64,000 bases of DNA. It comes from Spartobacteria bacterium. Lineage in GTDB: Bacteria > Verrucomicrobiota > Verrucomicrobiia > Chthoniobacterales > UBA10450. The translations under genes and the position numbers were made by a program. The notes under the pieces are model-generated. The model saw nothing but the letters and a program-made list of their open reading frames with translations, was not told where the DNA came from and did not search any database. The stretch is from contig PMTM01000004.1 in NCBI GenBank assembly GCA_003167365.1, positions 1 through 64,000 of the forward strand, in the 5' to 3' direction. Of the stretch, positions 30,212-38,808 are shown one piece after another. The first letter of the stretch is position 1. Each line of letters starts with the position of its first letter.

Positions 30212-31006
30212 ATGAGAAGCCTTCTAGATGCCCTACAGGCTGGTCGCTTAATTGAATTGACGGACAGTCATAAGACCAAGGCGCTGGAATATCTAGCTGC
30301 GCTAATTGAGGCTATCCCGGACATTGGAGTCGAAGGTGGTATTACCGAGAGCGTCTTAGCGCGCGAGAACGTGCACAATACAGGCATAGGAAAAGGTTGG
30401 GCATGTCCGCACGCGCGCGCTCCGCACGATGGCGAACTGGTTTGCGCGGTCGGATGGAGTCCCGCGGGTATCGACTACGGTGCGCCTGATAACGAGCCGG
30501 TGCATCTCCTAGTCATGTATTTCGTGCCGGAAGGGCAGAAAAATGCCTATCTCAAAGAGATTTCCTCGCTCGCCAAAGCAATCAAGACGCAGGTCGCGCT
30601 ACAAGATCTCAAATCGTTGACCGATCTGGGAGAAGTCCGCGACCGGCTGCTTGACGCGATTCATGTCGCTTTGCAATCGACAACGCCGGACGCAAGAGCG
30701 CGGATGATCCAGCTTGAAGTTAAGCATGCCGCTGCTCACGAGCTTGGCTTACCTCTTGAACTCGCTCGCTTCATTATTCCGCTCTCTATTCTGGCAATTC
30801 CCGGCTCCAAACCAGTTATCCTATGTCAGGACCCTGAAATGGTGCATGCACTGGAGTCACAGGATGAACTAGCTTCCCACCTCGTTCAAAATGGTCGCAC
30901 TGAGCACCAAGGAATCCAGATTTTGCTCCGATCTTCTTCTAATTTTCAGCCAGATCGCGTCCTTTACGATTGCCTCGCTTTCAGACCAACTAAGAACACT
31001 CCGTGA
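30212..31006 (+). CDS. PTS EIIA-type (fructose/Ntr) protein with an extra C-terminal domain
   Basis: The product is 264 residues. The first 155 form an EIIA-fru/Ntr domain: ITESVLARENVHNTGIGKGW, then ACPHARAP with the phosphorylatable His, and VHLLVMYFVPEGQKNAYLKE. The last 110 residues (ARMIQLEVKHAAAHELGLPL to RVLYDCLAFRP) are an added domain I cannot name. No EI, HPr or sugar permease is nearby. Its position one base after the mgtA stop suggests a regulatory role in magnesium transport rather than sugar import. The stop overlaps the next small ORF by GTGA. Confidence 0.82.
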   Translation: MRSLLDALQAGRLIELTDSHKTKALEYLAALIEAIPDIGVEGGITESVLARENVHNTGIGKGWACPHARAPHDGELVCAVGWSPAGIDYGAPDNEPVHLLVMYFVPEGQKNAYLKEISSLAKAIKTQVALQDLKSLTDLGEVRDRLLDAIHVALQSTTPDARARMIQLEVKHAAAHELGLPLELARFIIPLSILAIPGSKPVILCQDPEMVHALESQDELASHLVQNGRTEHQGIQILLRSSSNFQPDRVLYDCLAFRPTKNTP

Positions 31007-31119
31007 GGCTGGAGCCCAATCACCAGACGAACTCACATTGGAGCGTCGCCTCAGTTTGCATCACGACTCTGCTGATGTTCGCGGCTGCAATCGGAATCAG
31101 CAGTTGGAACAATGAGTAA
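31003..31119 (+). CDS. Predicted 38-residue single-span membrane protein
   Basis: The ORF starts with GTG at 31003, overlapping the EIIA stop by four bases (GTGA). It ends with TAA at 31117-31119, overlapping the next ATG (31112) by eight bases. The product begins [18 protein letters not shown] and then has one hydrophobic span ([19 protein letters not shown]) and a short polar tail (NNE). Such small membrane peptides are known regulators of Mg2+ ATPases in enteric bacteria (MgtS, MgtR), though this one has no sequence relation that I can see. The coupling on both sides is the main argument that it is translated. Confidence 0.5.
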   Translation: MRLEPNHQTNSHWSVASVCITTLLMFAAAIGISSWNNE

Positions 31120-31612
31120 ACGCTCAAAGTCGGCGGATAGAGTTTTTGTACTTCAAAAGGTTCAACCCGCGCTGCTCGGGCTGATGGATGGCTCCGTTTC
31201 AACATTGGCGCCGCTATTCGCCGCTGCCGGTCTCACTCACAACACACACAAGACATTCTTTGTTGGATTGGCCGCATCTGTTGGGGCGGGAATCAGTATG
31301 GGATTAGCTGAAGCGCTTTCTGATGATGGAAAAGTAACTGGGCGCGGGGAGCCAATTATGCGCGGAGTTATAGTTGGACTTGGGACTGGCCTCGGGGGGA
31401 TGCTCCACACGTTCCCGTTTTTGATGAACAATCTGCCAGCGGCGCTTCGTATTGCTTACGTCGTAGTCGCCGTCGAGTTGCTTAGTATCGCACTGATTCG
31501 CTTTCGATTCATGAAGACACCGTTGCTTACTACCATTGTGCAAGTGATCATAGGCGGGGGGATCGTTTTCGCCGTCGGCATCTGGCTCGGCACGCTTGGG
31601 GCCGGCGAGTAG
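31112..31612 (+). CDS. VIT family (CCC1/VIT1-like) membrane protein
   Basis: The product is 166 residues. [20 protein letters not shown] is the first helix with the family D-G-S pattern, followed by [20 protein letters not shown], both typical of the VIT1/CCC1 iron/manganese transporters. Four membrane helices are visible, the last near ILIGGG-like sequence [18 protein letters not shown]. At 166 residues it is shorter than full VIT proteins (about 230), with one helix or the cytoplasmic metal-binding domain missing. The likely role is export of Fe2+ or Mn2+. Its start overlaps the 38-residue ORF. Confidence 0.8.
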   Translation: MSKRSKSADRVFVLQKVQPALLGLMDGSVSTLAPLFAAAGLTHNTHKTFFVGLAASVGAGISMGLAEALSDDGKVTGRGEPIMRGVIVGLGTGLGGMLHTFPFLMNNLPAALRIAYVVVAVELLSIALIRFRFMKTPLLTTIVQVIIGGGIVFAVGIWLGTLGAGE

Positions 31613-31665
31613 ATAGCTCACTAGAGCAAATGAGTTCGCGTAAGCATGACAAAACACCTGCCTAG

Positions 31666-33048
31666 TCACAAGAGCGTGCCGCGAAGAATGAACAGCGCCA
31701 CGTTGAAGTAAATCAGCAACCCCGTCACATCGACCAGCGTGGCGACGAATGGCGCCGATGATGTCGCGGGGTCGAGTCCACAACGACGCAGTAGGAATGG
31801 AAGCATTGCCCCGCTTATCGTGCCCCACAACACCACTCCGACAAGCGCAGCGCCGACAGTGAGGGCAATCAGCCAATGGTAAGTTCCGTAGTCAAAAATG
31901 TGTAAATATTGCCACAGCGCGATTCGGATAAAACCGATGCATCCAAGAATCAGACCGAGAGAAAATCCAGACAGGAGTTCCTTGCGGACTACGCGAAACC
32001 AATCGCGCAAACGTAATTCGCCCAGAGCCATCGCGCGGATAACCAGCGTCGTCGCTTGCGATCCGGAATTTCCGCCACTGGAAATGATCAGCGGTAAAAA
32101 CATCGCCAGAACGGCTGCTTTTTCGATCTCCCCATTGTAACCCTGCATCGCGGTGGCGGTCAGCATTTCACCGAGAAATAGAACGATTAGCCAGGTGGCC
32201 CGTTTCTTCACCATCCGCAGAAACGGGATGGTGGTGTACGGTTCGTCGAGAGCTTCCAAACCGCCGAGTTTTTGGATGTCTTCCGTCGCTTCCTTTTCCG
32301 CGACATCGAGCATGTCGTCGATTGTCACGATGCCAACGAGCACGCCACTTGTATCGATTACCGGGAGCGCGGTCCGGTCGTATTTTCGGAACACATTCAG
32401 CGCTTCCTCCTGCAAATCGTTCACCTTGAGCGCGACAAATGTTTGGTCTCTGATGTCGCTCACCTTCGCGTTGAGCGGCTTGAGCAGGAACTCGCGCATG
32501 CGCACGTCATCGATTAACTTACCGCGCTCATCCACGACGTAGATGACGTTGAGAGTCTCGCTGTCCTGTCCGTATTCGCGCACAAAATCGAGGACTTCCT
32601 TTACCGTCCAATCTTCACGCACGGGGATAAAATCCGGCGTCATCAAACGGCCGACGCTCCCTTCCGGATAACCGAGGAGCGCTTGGGCCACATGGCGTTC
32701 CTCCGGCGTGAGCAATCTAATTAACTGGCGCGCCGCCGCACTTGGCATTTCCTCGAGCAACGCCGTGCGATCGTCCGGCGACATCTCGTTCAAAATGCCG
32801 ACCACTTGTTCGTGCGCCATCGCGTGCAGCAATTTTTGCTGTTCCTCGACGCCGATGTATTCAAAAACATCAGCCGCCATAGCTGCCGGCAGGACACGAA
32901 AAATGATAACCTGCTCGTCGTCCGGAAGATCGAGAATCACGTCCGCGACGTCGGCCGGCGGCCACTCCTCGAAAAGCTCACGCAACGCGACGAAATTGCG
33001 CGCGTCGATCAAGCTCTTGATTTCGGGTGCTAAAAGTTTGCCGACCAT
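31666..33048 (-). CDS. mgtE: Magnesium channel/transporter MgtE
   Basis: The product is 460 residues, full length. The N domain (residues 1-130, EEWPPADVADVILDLPDDEQ) and two CBS domains (MTPDFIPVREDWTVKEVLDF and AVLPVIDTSGVLVGIVTIDD) sense Mg2+. The five-helix membrane domain has GNSGSQATTLVIRAMALGEL with the pore motif. It admits Mg2+ when cytoplasmic levels fall. It is convergent with the mgtA-EIIA-VIT unit, giving the cell a high-affinity ATPase and a gated channel together. Confidence 0.93.
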   Translation of the reverse strand: MVGKLLAPEIKSLIDARNFVALRELFEEWPPADVADVILDLPDDEQVIIFRVLPAAMAADVFEYIGVEEQQKLLHAMAHEQVVGILNEMSPDDRTALLEEMPSAAARQLIRLLTPEERHVAQALLGYPEGSVGRLMTPDFIPVREDWTVKEVLDFVREYGQDSETLNVIYVVDERGKLIDDVRMREFLLKPLNAKVSDIRDQTFVALKVNDLQEEALNVFRKYDRTALPVIDTSGVLVGIVTIDDMLDVAEKEATEDIQKLGGLEALDEPYTTIPFLRMVKKRATWLIVLFLGEMLTATAMQGYNGEIEKAAVLAMFLPLIISSGGNSGSQATTLVIRAMALGELRLRDWFRVVRKELLSGFSLGLILGCIGFIRIALWQYLHIFDYGTYHWLIALTVGAALVGVVLWGTISGAMLPFLLRRCGLDPATSSAPFVATLVDVTGLLIYFNVALFILRGTLL

Positions 33049-33137
33049 ACGTTAACCCTTCCGCCTCGGGTGCCGCCGAGTTCTAACACCGCGATTTGCC
33101 CTGCGCAATCCAGACAATTTGAAATGTGAGAAATAGA

Positions 33138-33215
33138 CAGGATTTACCGGATGAACTGGATTGAAGAGCAGAACAGGTTGTCTTTTGGAATCCAGGAAAT
33201 TCTGTTAATCCTGTC
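33138..33215. repeat. Family C inverted repeat upstream of fadJ
   Basis: GACAGGATTTACCGGATG on the left and AATTCTGTTAATCCTGTC on the right. The gap between mgtE and fadJ (33049-33270) contains this and no gene. Confidence 0.55.
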
Positions 33216-33270
33216 TCGTCCTTTTTCTCTCCGCACTTGGCATTTCCCCGAAACCGGCCAATATGAAACA

Positions 33271-35319
33271 ATGGCTGTTTCGGTAACCAACTCGATGATC
33301 CGCCGCGAAATCGACGACGACAAAATCTGTGTGCTCACATTCGATCGGCCGGAATCCGGCGCGAACGTTTTCGATGCCGCGACGCTCGCTGAATTGAACG
33401 AGCATATCGATTTTATCGAGAAAGATCCGTCTTTGCGCGGCCTGATTATCACCTCGGCGAAGAAATCGATTTTCATCGCCGGCGCCGATTTGAAAACACT
33501 TTTGAAGCAAGCGCAAACCGGCGAGCTGCGCGCGTTCATCGCGGAAGGCCAGCGCATTTTCAATCGTCTGGCCGCGCTCAAAATTCCGACTGTGGCGGCG
33601 ATTCACGGCGCGTGCGCCGGCGGCGGGTATGAAGTGACATTGGCGTGCGATTATCGCATTGCCTCGGATGATCCGAGTACGCGCATCGGATTGCCGGAGA
33701 CAACGCTGGGCCTTATTCCGGCCTGGGGAGGATCGACCCGTTTGCCGCGCCTGATCGGTGCCGAGCGCGCGACGGAAGTTATTTTGAACGGGAAACTTTA
33801 CGGCGCGTCCGAAGCGCAAAAGCTTGGTCTAGTCGATGAAATGGTCCCACGTGAAAAACTCATGGAGATCGCGCACCGGAAATTGGCCGCCGGAAAACGC
33901 GTGGCTCCAGCCGCTCCCGGCTTGGAAGGCAGAATCGACATTCCGCAGAATGCGGAATCCGCCCCGGCCCGCGCTCTTGGCGTCATTACCACCGGGTTCA
34001 GCAATCCGGTGGAAGAATCGCTCGCCCTCGAGCTCGACGCGATTGTCGAGCTGGGCAACACCGAATCGACGCGCAATTTGATCCGCAATTTTTTCCTGGC
34101 GGAGAAATATAAAAAGGGAACTTCGAAAGCGCCGCCCGATAAAATTGTTCATGCCGCTGTGATCGGCGCTGGCGTGATGGGTTCGGGTATCGCGCAATGG
34201 CTCAGCTCGCGCGGTGTGACCGTGATTCTGTGCGATGTTGCTCGCGAACAAATAGATCGCGGTCTGGCCAACATCGACAAGACGTACGCGGGCGCGGTGA
34301 AGCGCGGGTTGATGACCGAGGAAAAAGCGAAGGAAGGCCGCGCGCGCATCATTGCTTCGACCGCTCATATAGAAATGCGCGACGTCCAAATCGTGATCGA
34401 AGCCGCCTCGGAAAAGATCGACATCAAGAAAAAAATCTTTCGCGATCTCGCTGGGAGCGTGAATCCAAAAGCAATTCTGGCTACGAACACTTCCGCTCTT
34501 CCGATCGGTGAACTGGCTGCCGAAACGGATTCGCGCGGGCGCGTCGTCGGTATGCATTTTTTCAATCCAGTCAGTCGGATGAAGTTGATCGAAGTCGTCA
34601 TTGGAGAACAAACTTCGGATGAGATTAAGGCGCGGACGCTCGCCTTCGCGCGGCAGATCGGAAAGCTGCCCGTGGTTGTGCGCGACAGTCCGGGTTTTCT
34701 CGTCAACCGCGTTCTCTTTCCTTACTTGCTCGATGCCGCCGAGCTTTTCCAAAACGGCGTCAGTGCGGACAATATCGACCATGCATTAGTAAACTGGGGC
34801 ATGCCGATGGGACCGCTGCGCTTGATCGACGAGATTGGCGTCGACATCACGGTCGATATCTCCGACACGCTGGCGAAAGCGTACGGGAAACGGGATCAGT
34901 CGCCGGAGATTTTGCGCAAGATGCTTTCCGCGAAAATGCTCGGGCGAAAATCCGGGAGCGGCTTCCATAAGCACGAGGGCACACAGCAAACGCCCAATGA
35001 TTCGTTGCAACAGTGGCGGCGCGTCGGGCAAGATGATGCGGCCGATCTTCCGAATCGTCTTGTCTTCCTCATGGTAAATGAGGCCGCGCGTTGTCTGGAA
35101 GAAAAAGTCGTCGAGTCGCCTGAGGACGCCGATTACGGGATGATACTCGGCACCGGCTTCGCGCCTTTCCGCGGCGGCCCGCTCCGGTTCGCCGATTCTT
35201 TTGAACTAAAGAAACTCGTCGATGAAATGGAACGGCTCGCACAGAAGGACGAGAAGTTTGTGCCGTGCGAAATTTTGAAGAAGCACGCGCGCGACGGCAC
35301 GACGTTTTATGAATCTTAA
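33271..35319 (+). CDS. fadJ: Fused enoyl-CoA hydratase / 3-hydroxyacyl-CoA dehydrogenase
   Basis: The product is 682 residues. The N-terminal crotonase domain has AGADLKTLLKQAQ, AAIHGACAGGGYEVTLACDY (oxyanion hole) and IGLPETTLGLIPAWGGSTRLPR. The C-terminal dehydrogenase domain has the NAD motif VIGAGVMGSGIAQWLSSRG and HFFNPVSRMKLIEVV with the catalytic His. It hydrates a trans-2-enoyl-CoA and oxidises the (S)-3-hydroxyacyl-CoA, in beta-oxidation or for crotonyl-CoA from glutaryl-CoA. The acyl-CoA dehydrogenase gene starts at the next base after its stop. The ATG at 33271 removes 40 repeat-derived residues that precede it in frame. Confidence 0.9.
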   Translation: MAVSVTNSMIRREIDDDKICVLTFDRPESGANVFDAATLAELNEHIDFIEKDPSLRGLIITSAKKSIFIAGADLKTLLKQAQTGELRAFIAEGQRIFNRLAALKIPTVAAIHGACAGGGYEVTLACDYRIASDDPSTRIGLPETTLGLIPAWGGSTRLPRLIGAERATEVILNGKLYGASEAQKLGLVDEMVPREKLMEIAHRKLAAGKRVAPAAPGLEGRIDIPQNAESAPARALGVITTGFSNPVEESLALELDAIVELGNTESTRNLIRNFFLAEKYKKGTSKAPPDKIVHAAVIGAGVMGSGIAQWLSSRGVTVILCDVAREQIDRGLANIDKTYAGAVKRGLMTEEKAKEGRARIIASTAHIEMRDVQIVIEAASEKIDIKKKIFRDLAGSVNPKAILATNTSALPIGELAAETDSRGRVVGMHFFNPVSRMKLIEVVIGEQTSDEIKARTLAFARQIGKLPVVVRDSPGFLVNRVLFPYLLDAAELFQNGVSADNIDHALVNWGMPMGPLRLIDEIGVDITVDISDTLAKAYGKRDQSPEILRKMLSAKMLGRKSGSGFHKHEGTQQTPNDSLQQWRRVGQDDAADLPNRLVFLMVNEAARCLEEKVVESPEDADYGMILGTGFAPFRGGPLRFADSFELKKLVDEMERLAQKDEKFVPCEILKKHARDGTTFYES

Positions 35320-37248
35320 ATGAAATCGCCGCTCGAAGCACCTGAGAAACAGATCAGCGAAGAAATCAGCGTGAAGCCCGAAAAGCCCACCGCGCCTGTC
35401 ATCGATACTTCGAAAATGTCGAAGGGCAAGCGCGACGCGCTTGAACTGACCGAGGCGTCGCGCGATCCGCTTGATGAGCGAGGCAGCTTCGCCAGCAATC
35501 TTTTCGTCGGCCGTTACGATTTCGATCGCATTTATCCGTGGCCGGAACAAAGCGCGGAAGATCGCGCGGCCGGCGAGGAATTTCTCTCCAGCCTGAAGAA
35601 GTATCTGGGCGAAAACGTGGATGCCGACGAGATCGACCGCACGGGCGAGATTCCGCAGAACAACATCGACGATCTTTTCGCGATGGGCGCGTTCGGGATA
35701 AAAATCCCCAAGCAGTACAGCGGGCTCGGTTTGTCGCAGGTGAATTACGGGCGCGCGGCGATGTTGTTCGGCAGCTGGGATGCAAATCTCACCGCGCTTG
35801 TTTCCGCGCACCAATCGATCGGCGTTCCGCAGCCATTGCTGTTGTTCGGCACGGAGGAGCAGAAGAAAAAATATCTGCCGCGGGTGGCGCGTCACGAGAT
35901 TTCAGCTTTTGCGCTTACGGAATCGAATGCCGGATCGGACCCGGCGAACATGAGTTTGCGGGCCGACCCGACGGAAGACGGTTCGGCGTTCATCCTGAAC
36001 GGCGAGAAACTCTGGTGCACGAACCTGATTAAGGCGGGCGTGCTTGTGGTCATGGCGAAGACGGCGCCAAAAATCGTCAACGGCAAGGAGCGCAAACAGA
36101 TCACCGCGTTCATCGTCGACGTTGATTCGCCCGGACTTGAAATCACATATCGCTGCCATTTCATGGGACTGCGCGCGCTCTACAACGGCATAGTGAAATT
36201 CACCAACGTCCGCGTGCCGCGCGAGAACATGATCTCGAAGGAAGGCGCGGGTCTGAAGGTCGCGCTCACGACCTTAAACACTGGGCGCCTGACGATCCCG
36301 GCGGCGTGCGTCGGATTATCCAAACGCTTGCTCGAAATCTGCCGCAAATGGGCGGGTGAGCGCGTGCAATGGGGCGTGCCGATTGGGCAGCATTCCGCCA
36401 TCGCGGGCAAAATCGCAGAGATGGCGGCCAACGTTTTCGCCATGGAAGCGATGACGTTCCACACCTCTGCGCAAGTAGATCGGAAAGCCGGCGACCTGCG
36501 CATCGAAACCGCCATGTGCAAAATGTGGGCGACGGAGACGACGTGGAAGATTGCCGATGACGCGATGCAAGTGCGCGGCGGTCGGGGCTATGAAACGGCC
36601 GAATCGCTCGCAGGTCGCGGCGAGGAGCCGATCGCGGTCGAGCGTTTCCTGCGTGATTGCCGCATCAATCTGATTTTCGAAGGCTCGAGCGAAATCATGC
36701 GCTTGTTTATCGCGCGTGAGGCGCTCGATCCGCATTTGAAAGTGGGCGGCGCGATTTTCAACACGCAGTTGCCGATGTCGGAACGCGCCAAGGCCGTTTT
36801 CACATCCGGAAAATTTTATGCCGGTTGGTACCCGCGCCAATGGATGCCGGGCGGCGCGGGCAAGATCGACAATCTGCATTCCGATCTCCAAACGCATGTG
36901 AATTACGCGGCTCGAACCAGCAAGCGACTCGCGCGCGGATTGTTTCACGCCATGGCGCGGTTCGGTCCGAAACTCGATCGCGAGCAACTCTTGCTTTCGC
37001 GCTTCGTCGGAATCGCCACCGAGCTTTTCGCTATCAGCGCAACGTGCTCGTTCGCGCAGTCGAAGATCAATAATGGCGCGCCGCGCGATGAAATGCTCTC
37101 AGTCGCCAATTATTTTTGCCGGTCCGCGCGTTCGCGGATCGATAATCACTTCGCCGGCACGAGCGCTAACGTCGATCGACGTGGGTACGAACTCACGCAA
37201 GATCTGCTCGCCGGCAAACACGAAGGTCTGCGCCAGGGAATGGTGTAA
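35320..37248 (+). CDS. Acyl-CoA dehydrogenase, long form
   Basis: The product is 642 residues. It has the FAD-dependent ACAD core (FALTESNAGSDPANMSLRAD, LWCTNLIKAG, GRLTIPAACVGLSKRLLEIC, and the substrate-base region EGSSEIMRLFIAREALDPH). A 60-residue polar N-terminal extension (KPEKPTAPVIDTSKMSKGKR) and a 150-residue helical C-terminal extension are also present. The long form is seen in bacterial very-long-chain type enzymes. It catalyses the first beta-oxidation step and sits directly after fadJ (TAAATG junction), so the two are one unit. An acyl-CoA ligase and thiolase are not in the window. Confidence 0.88.
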   Translation: MKSPLEAPEKQISEEISVKPEKPTAPVIDTSKMSKGKRDALELTEASRDPLDERGSFASNLFVGRYDFDRIYPWPEQSAEDRAAGEEFLSSLKKYLGENVDADEIDRTGEIPQNNIDDLFAMGAFGIKIPKQYSGLGLSQVNYGRAAMLFGSWDANLTALVSAHQSIGVPQPLLLFGTEEQKKKYLPRVARHEISAFALTESNAGSDPANMSLRADPTEDGSAFILNGEKLWCTNLIKAGVLVVMAKTAPKIVNGKERKQITAFIVDVDSPGLEITYRCHFMGLRALYNGIVKFTNVRVPRENMISKEGAGLKVALTTLNTGRLTIPAACVGLSKRLLEICRKWAGERVQWGVPIGQHSAIAGKIAEMAANVFAMEAMTFHTSAQVDRKAGDLRIETAMCKMWATETTWKIADDAMQVRGGRGYETAESLAGRGEEPIAVERFLRDCRINLIFEGSSEIMRLFIAREALDPHLKVGGAIFNTQLPMSERAKAVFTSGKFYAGWYPRQWMPGGAGKIDNLHSDLQTHVNYAARTSKRLARGLFHAMARFGPKLDREQLLLSRFVGIATELFAISATCSFAQSKINNGAPRDEMLSVANYFCRSARSRIDNHFAGTSANVDRRGYELTQDLLAGKHEGLRQGMV

Positions 37249-37250
37249 TT

Positions 37251-37310
37251 GTAGCGTCGCTCTATGAGCGCCGAATCTATTTAGTTCCGGCGGTCACAGA
37301 CCGCCGCTAC
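37251..37310. repeat. REPIN filling the gap between convergent genes
   Basis: From GTAG (37251) with CGTCGCTCTATGAGCGCCG to CGGCGGTC-ACA-GACCGCCG and CTAC (37307-37310). The last CTAC contains the stop codon (TAG) of the ketoacyl synthase gene on the minus strand. Confidence 0.8.
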
Positions 37311-38563
37311 GGTAATTCTCTGAAAACCAGCGCAACATTCGCCCCGCCGAACGCGAGCGAATTTGAAACGACCGTGCGCGGCGCGAAGTCAATGGGCTTG
37401 GTAACGATTCGCAGGCCTTCGCAGACTGGATCAAGCTCGGTAATGTTCATCGAGACTGGCGTGAATTTTTCCTTAATGGCGAGAGAACAAATCGCCGCTT
37501 CGAGCGCGCCAGCGCCGGACAAGGCGTGACCGGTCTGACTCTTAGTGCTGCTCACCAGCGGCGAACGATTCCCGAAAACAGACTTGATCGCGTTCGATTC
37601 AGCTGCGTCACCTTGCGGCGTCGCCGTGGCGTGCGCGTTGATGTAATCGACTTCCTCAGCCGCGACCTTCGCAGCCTTCAACGCATCTTTCATCGCACGC
37701 GCCAGCCCTTCACCATTCGGTTCGGGCGCGACGATGTCGTAGCCATCGGAGCTTTGCCCCCAGCCAAGCGTTTCCGCATAAATTTTCGCGCCGCGTTTGC
37801 GTGCGTGCTCGAGTTCTTCCAGAAATAGAACCGTTGCGCCGCCGCTGGCCGCGAAACCGTCGCGCTTTTTGTCAAAAGCGCAGGGGCTTTTGGTTGGATC
37901 GGTCGATCGGGTCAACGCCCGCACGCCGGCGAACGGCAGGATACTAAAGAGATCGCAATCCTCCGCGCCGACGACAAACATTGCGTCTTGCCGATCTTGC
38001 CGAATGAGGTCGCTGGCATAGCCAAAAGCGTGGGCCGATGAGGAACAGGCACTGATCAATCCGGCGGACGCGCCGTGGATTCTGAAATTGGATACCAAAT
38101 TAAAATTGAGGGTGCCGGCAACGCTCGCCGCGAGGCTGAAGGGATGACAGCGCAGCGGACCTTTCGTGAGCATTTTGCTCATGTTTCGGTACAGCATCAT
38201 GGCGGAACCGGAGGAAGCGGAGGTCAAACCGGTGCGCACGTTGGAAACGATTTCGGGCGAAGCCGCTGCATCCGCGATCGCTTCGTGCATGGCCACATGT
38301 GCATAAGCAACGTGCGGCGCCATCGACCGCAGTTCTTTTCGCGAAAAGGCAATGTCTCCGGGAAACCGCCAGGTAGTCTGGTCTTCGCTCGGAAACGAAA
38401 ACCCTTTGATCGTGCCGGCCAGTCGCACCGGCGATATGGGAAGGTCGAGTTCGGGATGCAACTCGATGCCGCTGCGCTGATTCAACAAGCTATCGAGAAC
38501 TTGTGCGCGATTATTTCCGATGCTCGAGATAAAGCCGAGCCCCGTGACAACGACTCGTCTCAC
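37307..38563 (-). CDS. Beta-ketoacyl-ACP synthase (FabF/FabB type)
   Basis: The product is 418 residues of condensing-enzyme thiolase fold. The Cys-His-His triad is visible: Cys173 in LISACSSSAHAFG, a His in INAHATATPQGDAAE and a His in SSTKSQTGHALSGAGALEAA. It joins malonyl-ACP to an acyl chain. The N-terminus (RRVVVTGLGFISSIGNNRAQ) is normal. No acyl carrier protein or other fab gene is nearby. It is divergent from lat, so a specialised role (modified fatty acid, polyketide-like or lipid product) is as likely as housekeeping synthesis. Confidence 0.87.
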   Translation of the reverse strand: MRRVVVTGLGFISSIGNNRAQVLDSLLNQRSGIELHPELDLPISPVRLAGTIKGFSFPSEDQTTWRFPGDIAFSRKELRSMAPHVAYAHVAMHEAIADAAASPEIVSNVRTGLTSASSGSAMMLYRNMSKMLTKGPLRCHPFSLAASVAGTLNFNLVSNFRIHGASAGLISACSSSAHAFGYASDLIRQDRQDAMFVVGAEDCDLFSILPFAGVRALTRSTDPTKSPCAFDKKRDGFAASGGATVLFLEELEHARKRGAKIYAETLGWGQSSDGYDIVAPEPNGEGLARAMKDALKAAKVAAEEVDYINAHATATPQGDAAESNAIKSVFGNRSPLVSSTKSQTGHALSGAGALEAAICSLAIKEKFTPVSMNITELDPVCEGLRIVTKPIDFAPRTVVSNSLAFGGANVALVFRELP

Positions 38564-38808
38564 GGCGCAAAGTTGCTCCGGTTAATTATTCTTTGCGAAT
38601 TCAAGGCGCTCATCATCGCCCAAAGTCGCTCCTTCGCCACTACAGAATTTTGTGATCGAAGCGCTGGATTCACGAGTATTAAATGGTCACTACGGTTGAC
38701 CAATCGACGGGCGACAGCTACTCTCAGCGGATGAGTATGCCGCCCGTGCTCACGGAGACGGCTTCATCTCGAAGCCGGCTTAAGAAGAGCGAAAAGAAAA
38801 AGAGTGCA

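Noticed and set aside
33151-33270. N-terminal extension of fadJ to 33151
   Set aside because: It is coded by the family C repeat; the crotonase domain begins right after the ATG at 33271.
36316-36987. Long minus-strand ORF of 223 codons over the acyl-CoA dehydrogenase
   Set aside because: Antisense to a conserved enzyme in GC-rich DNA, where long shadow frames are expected; no recognisable motif.
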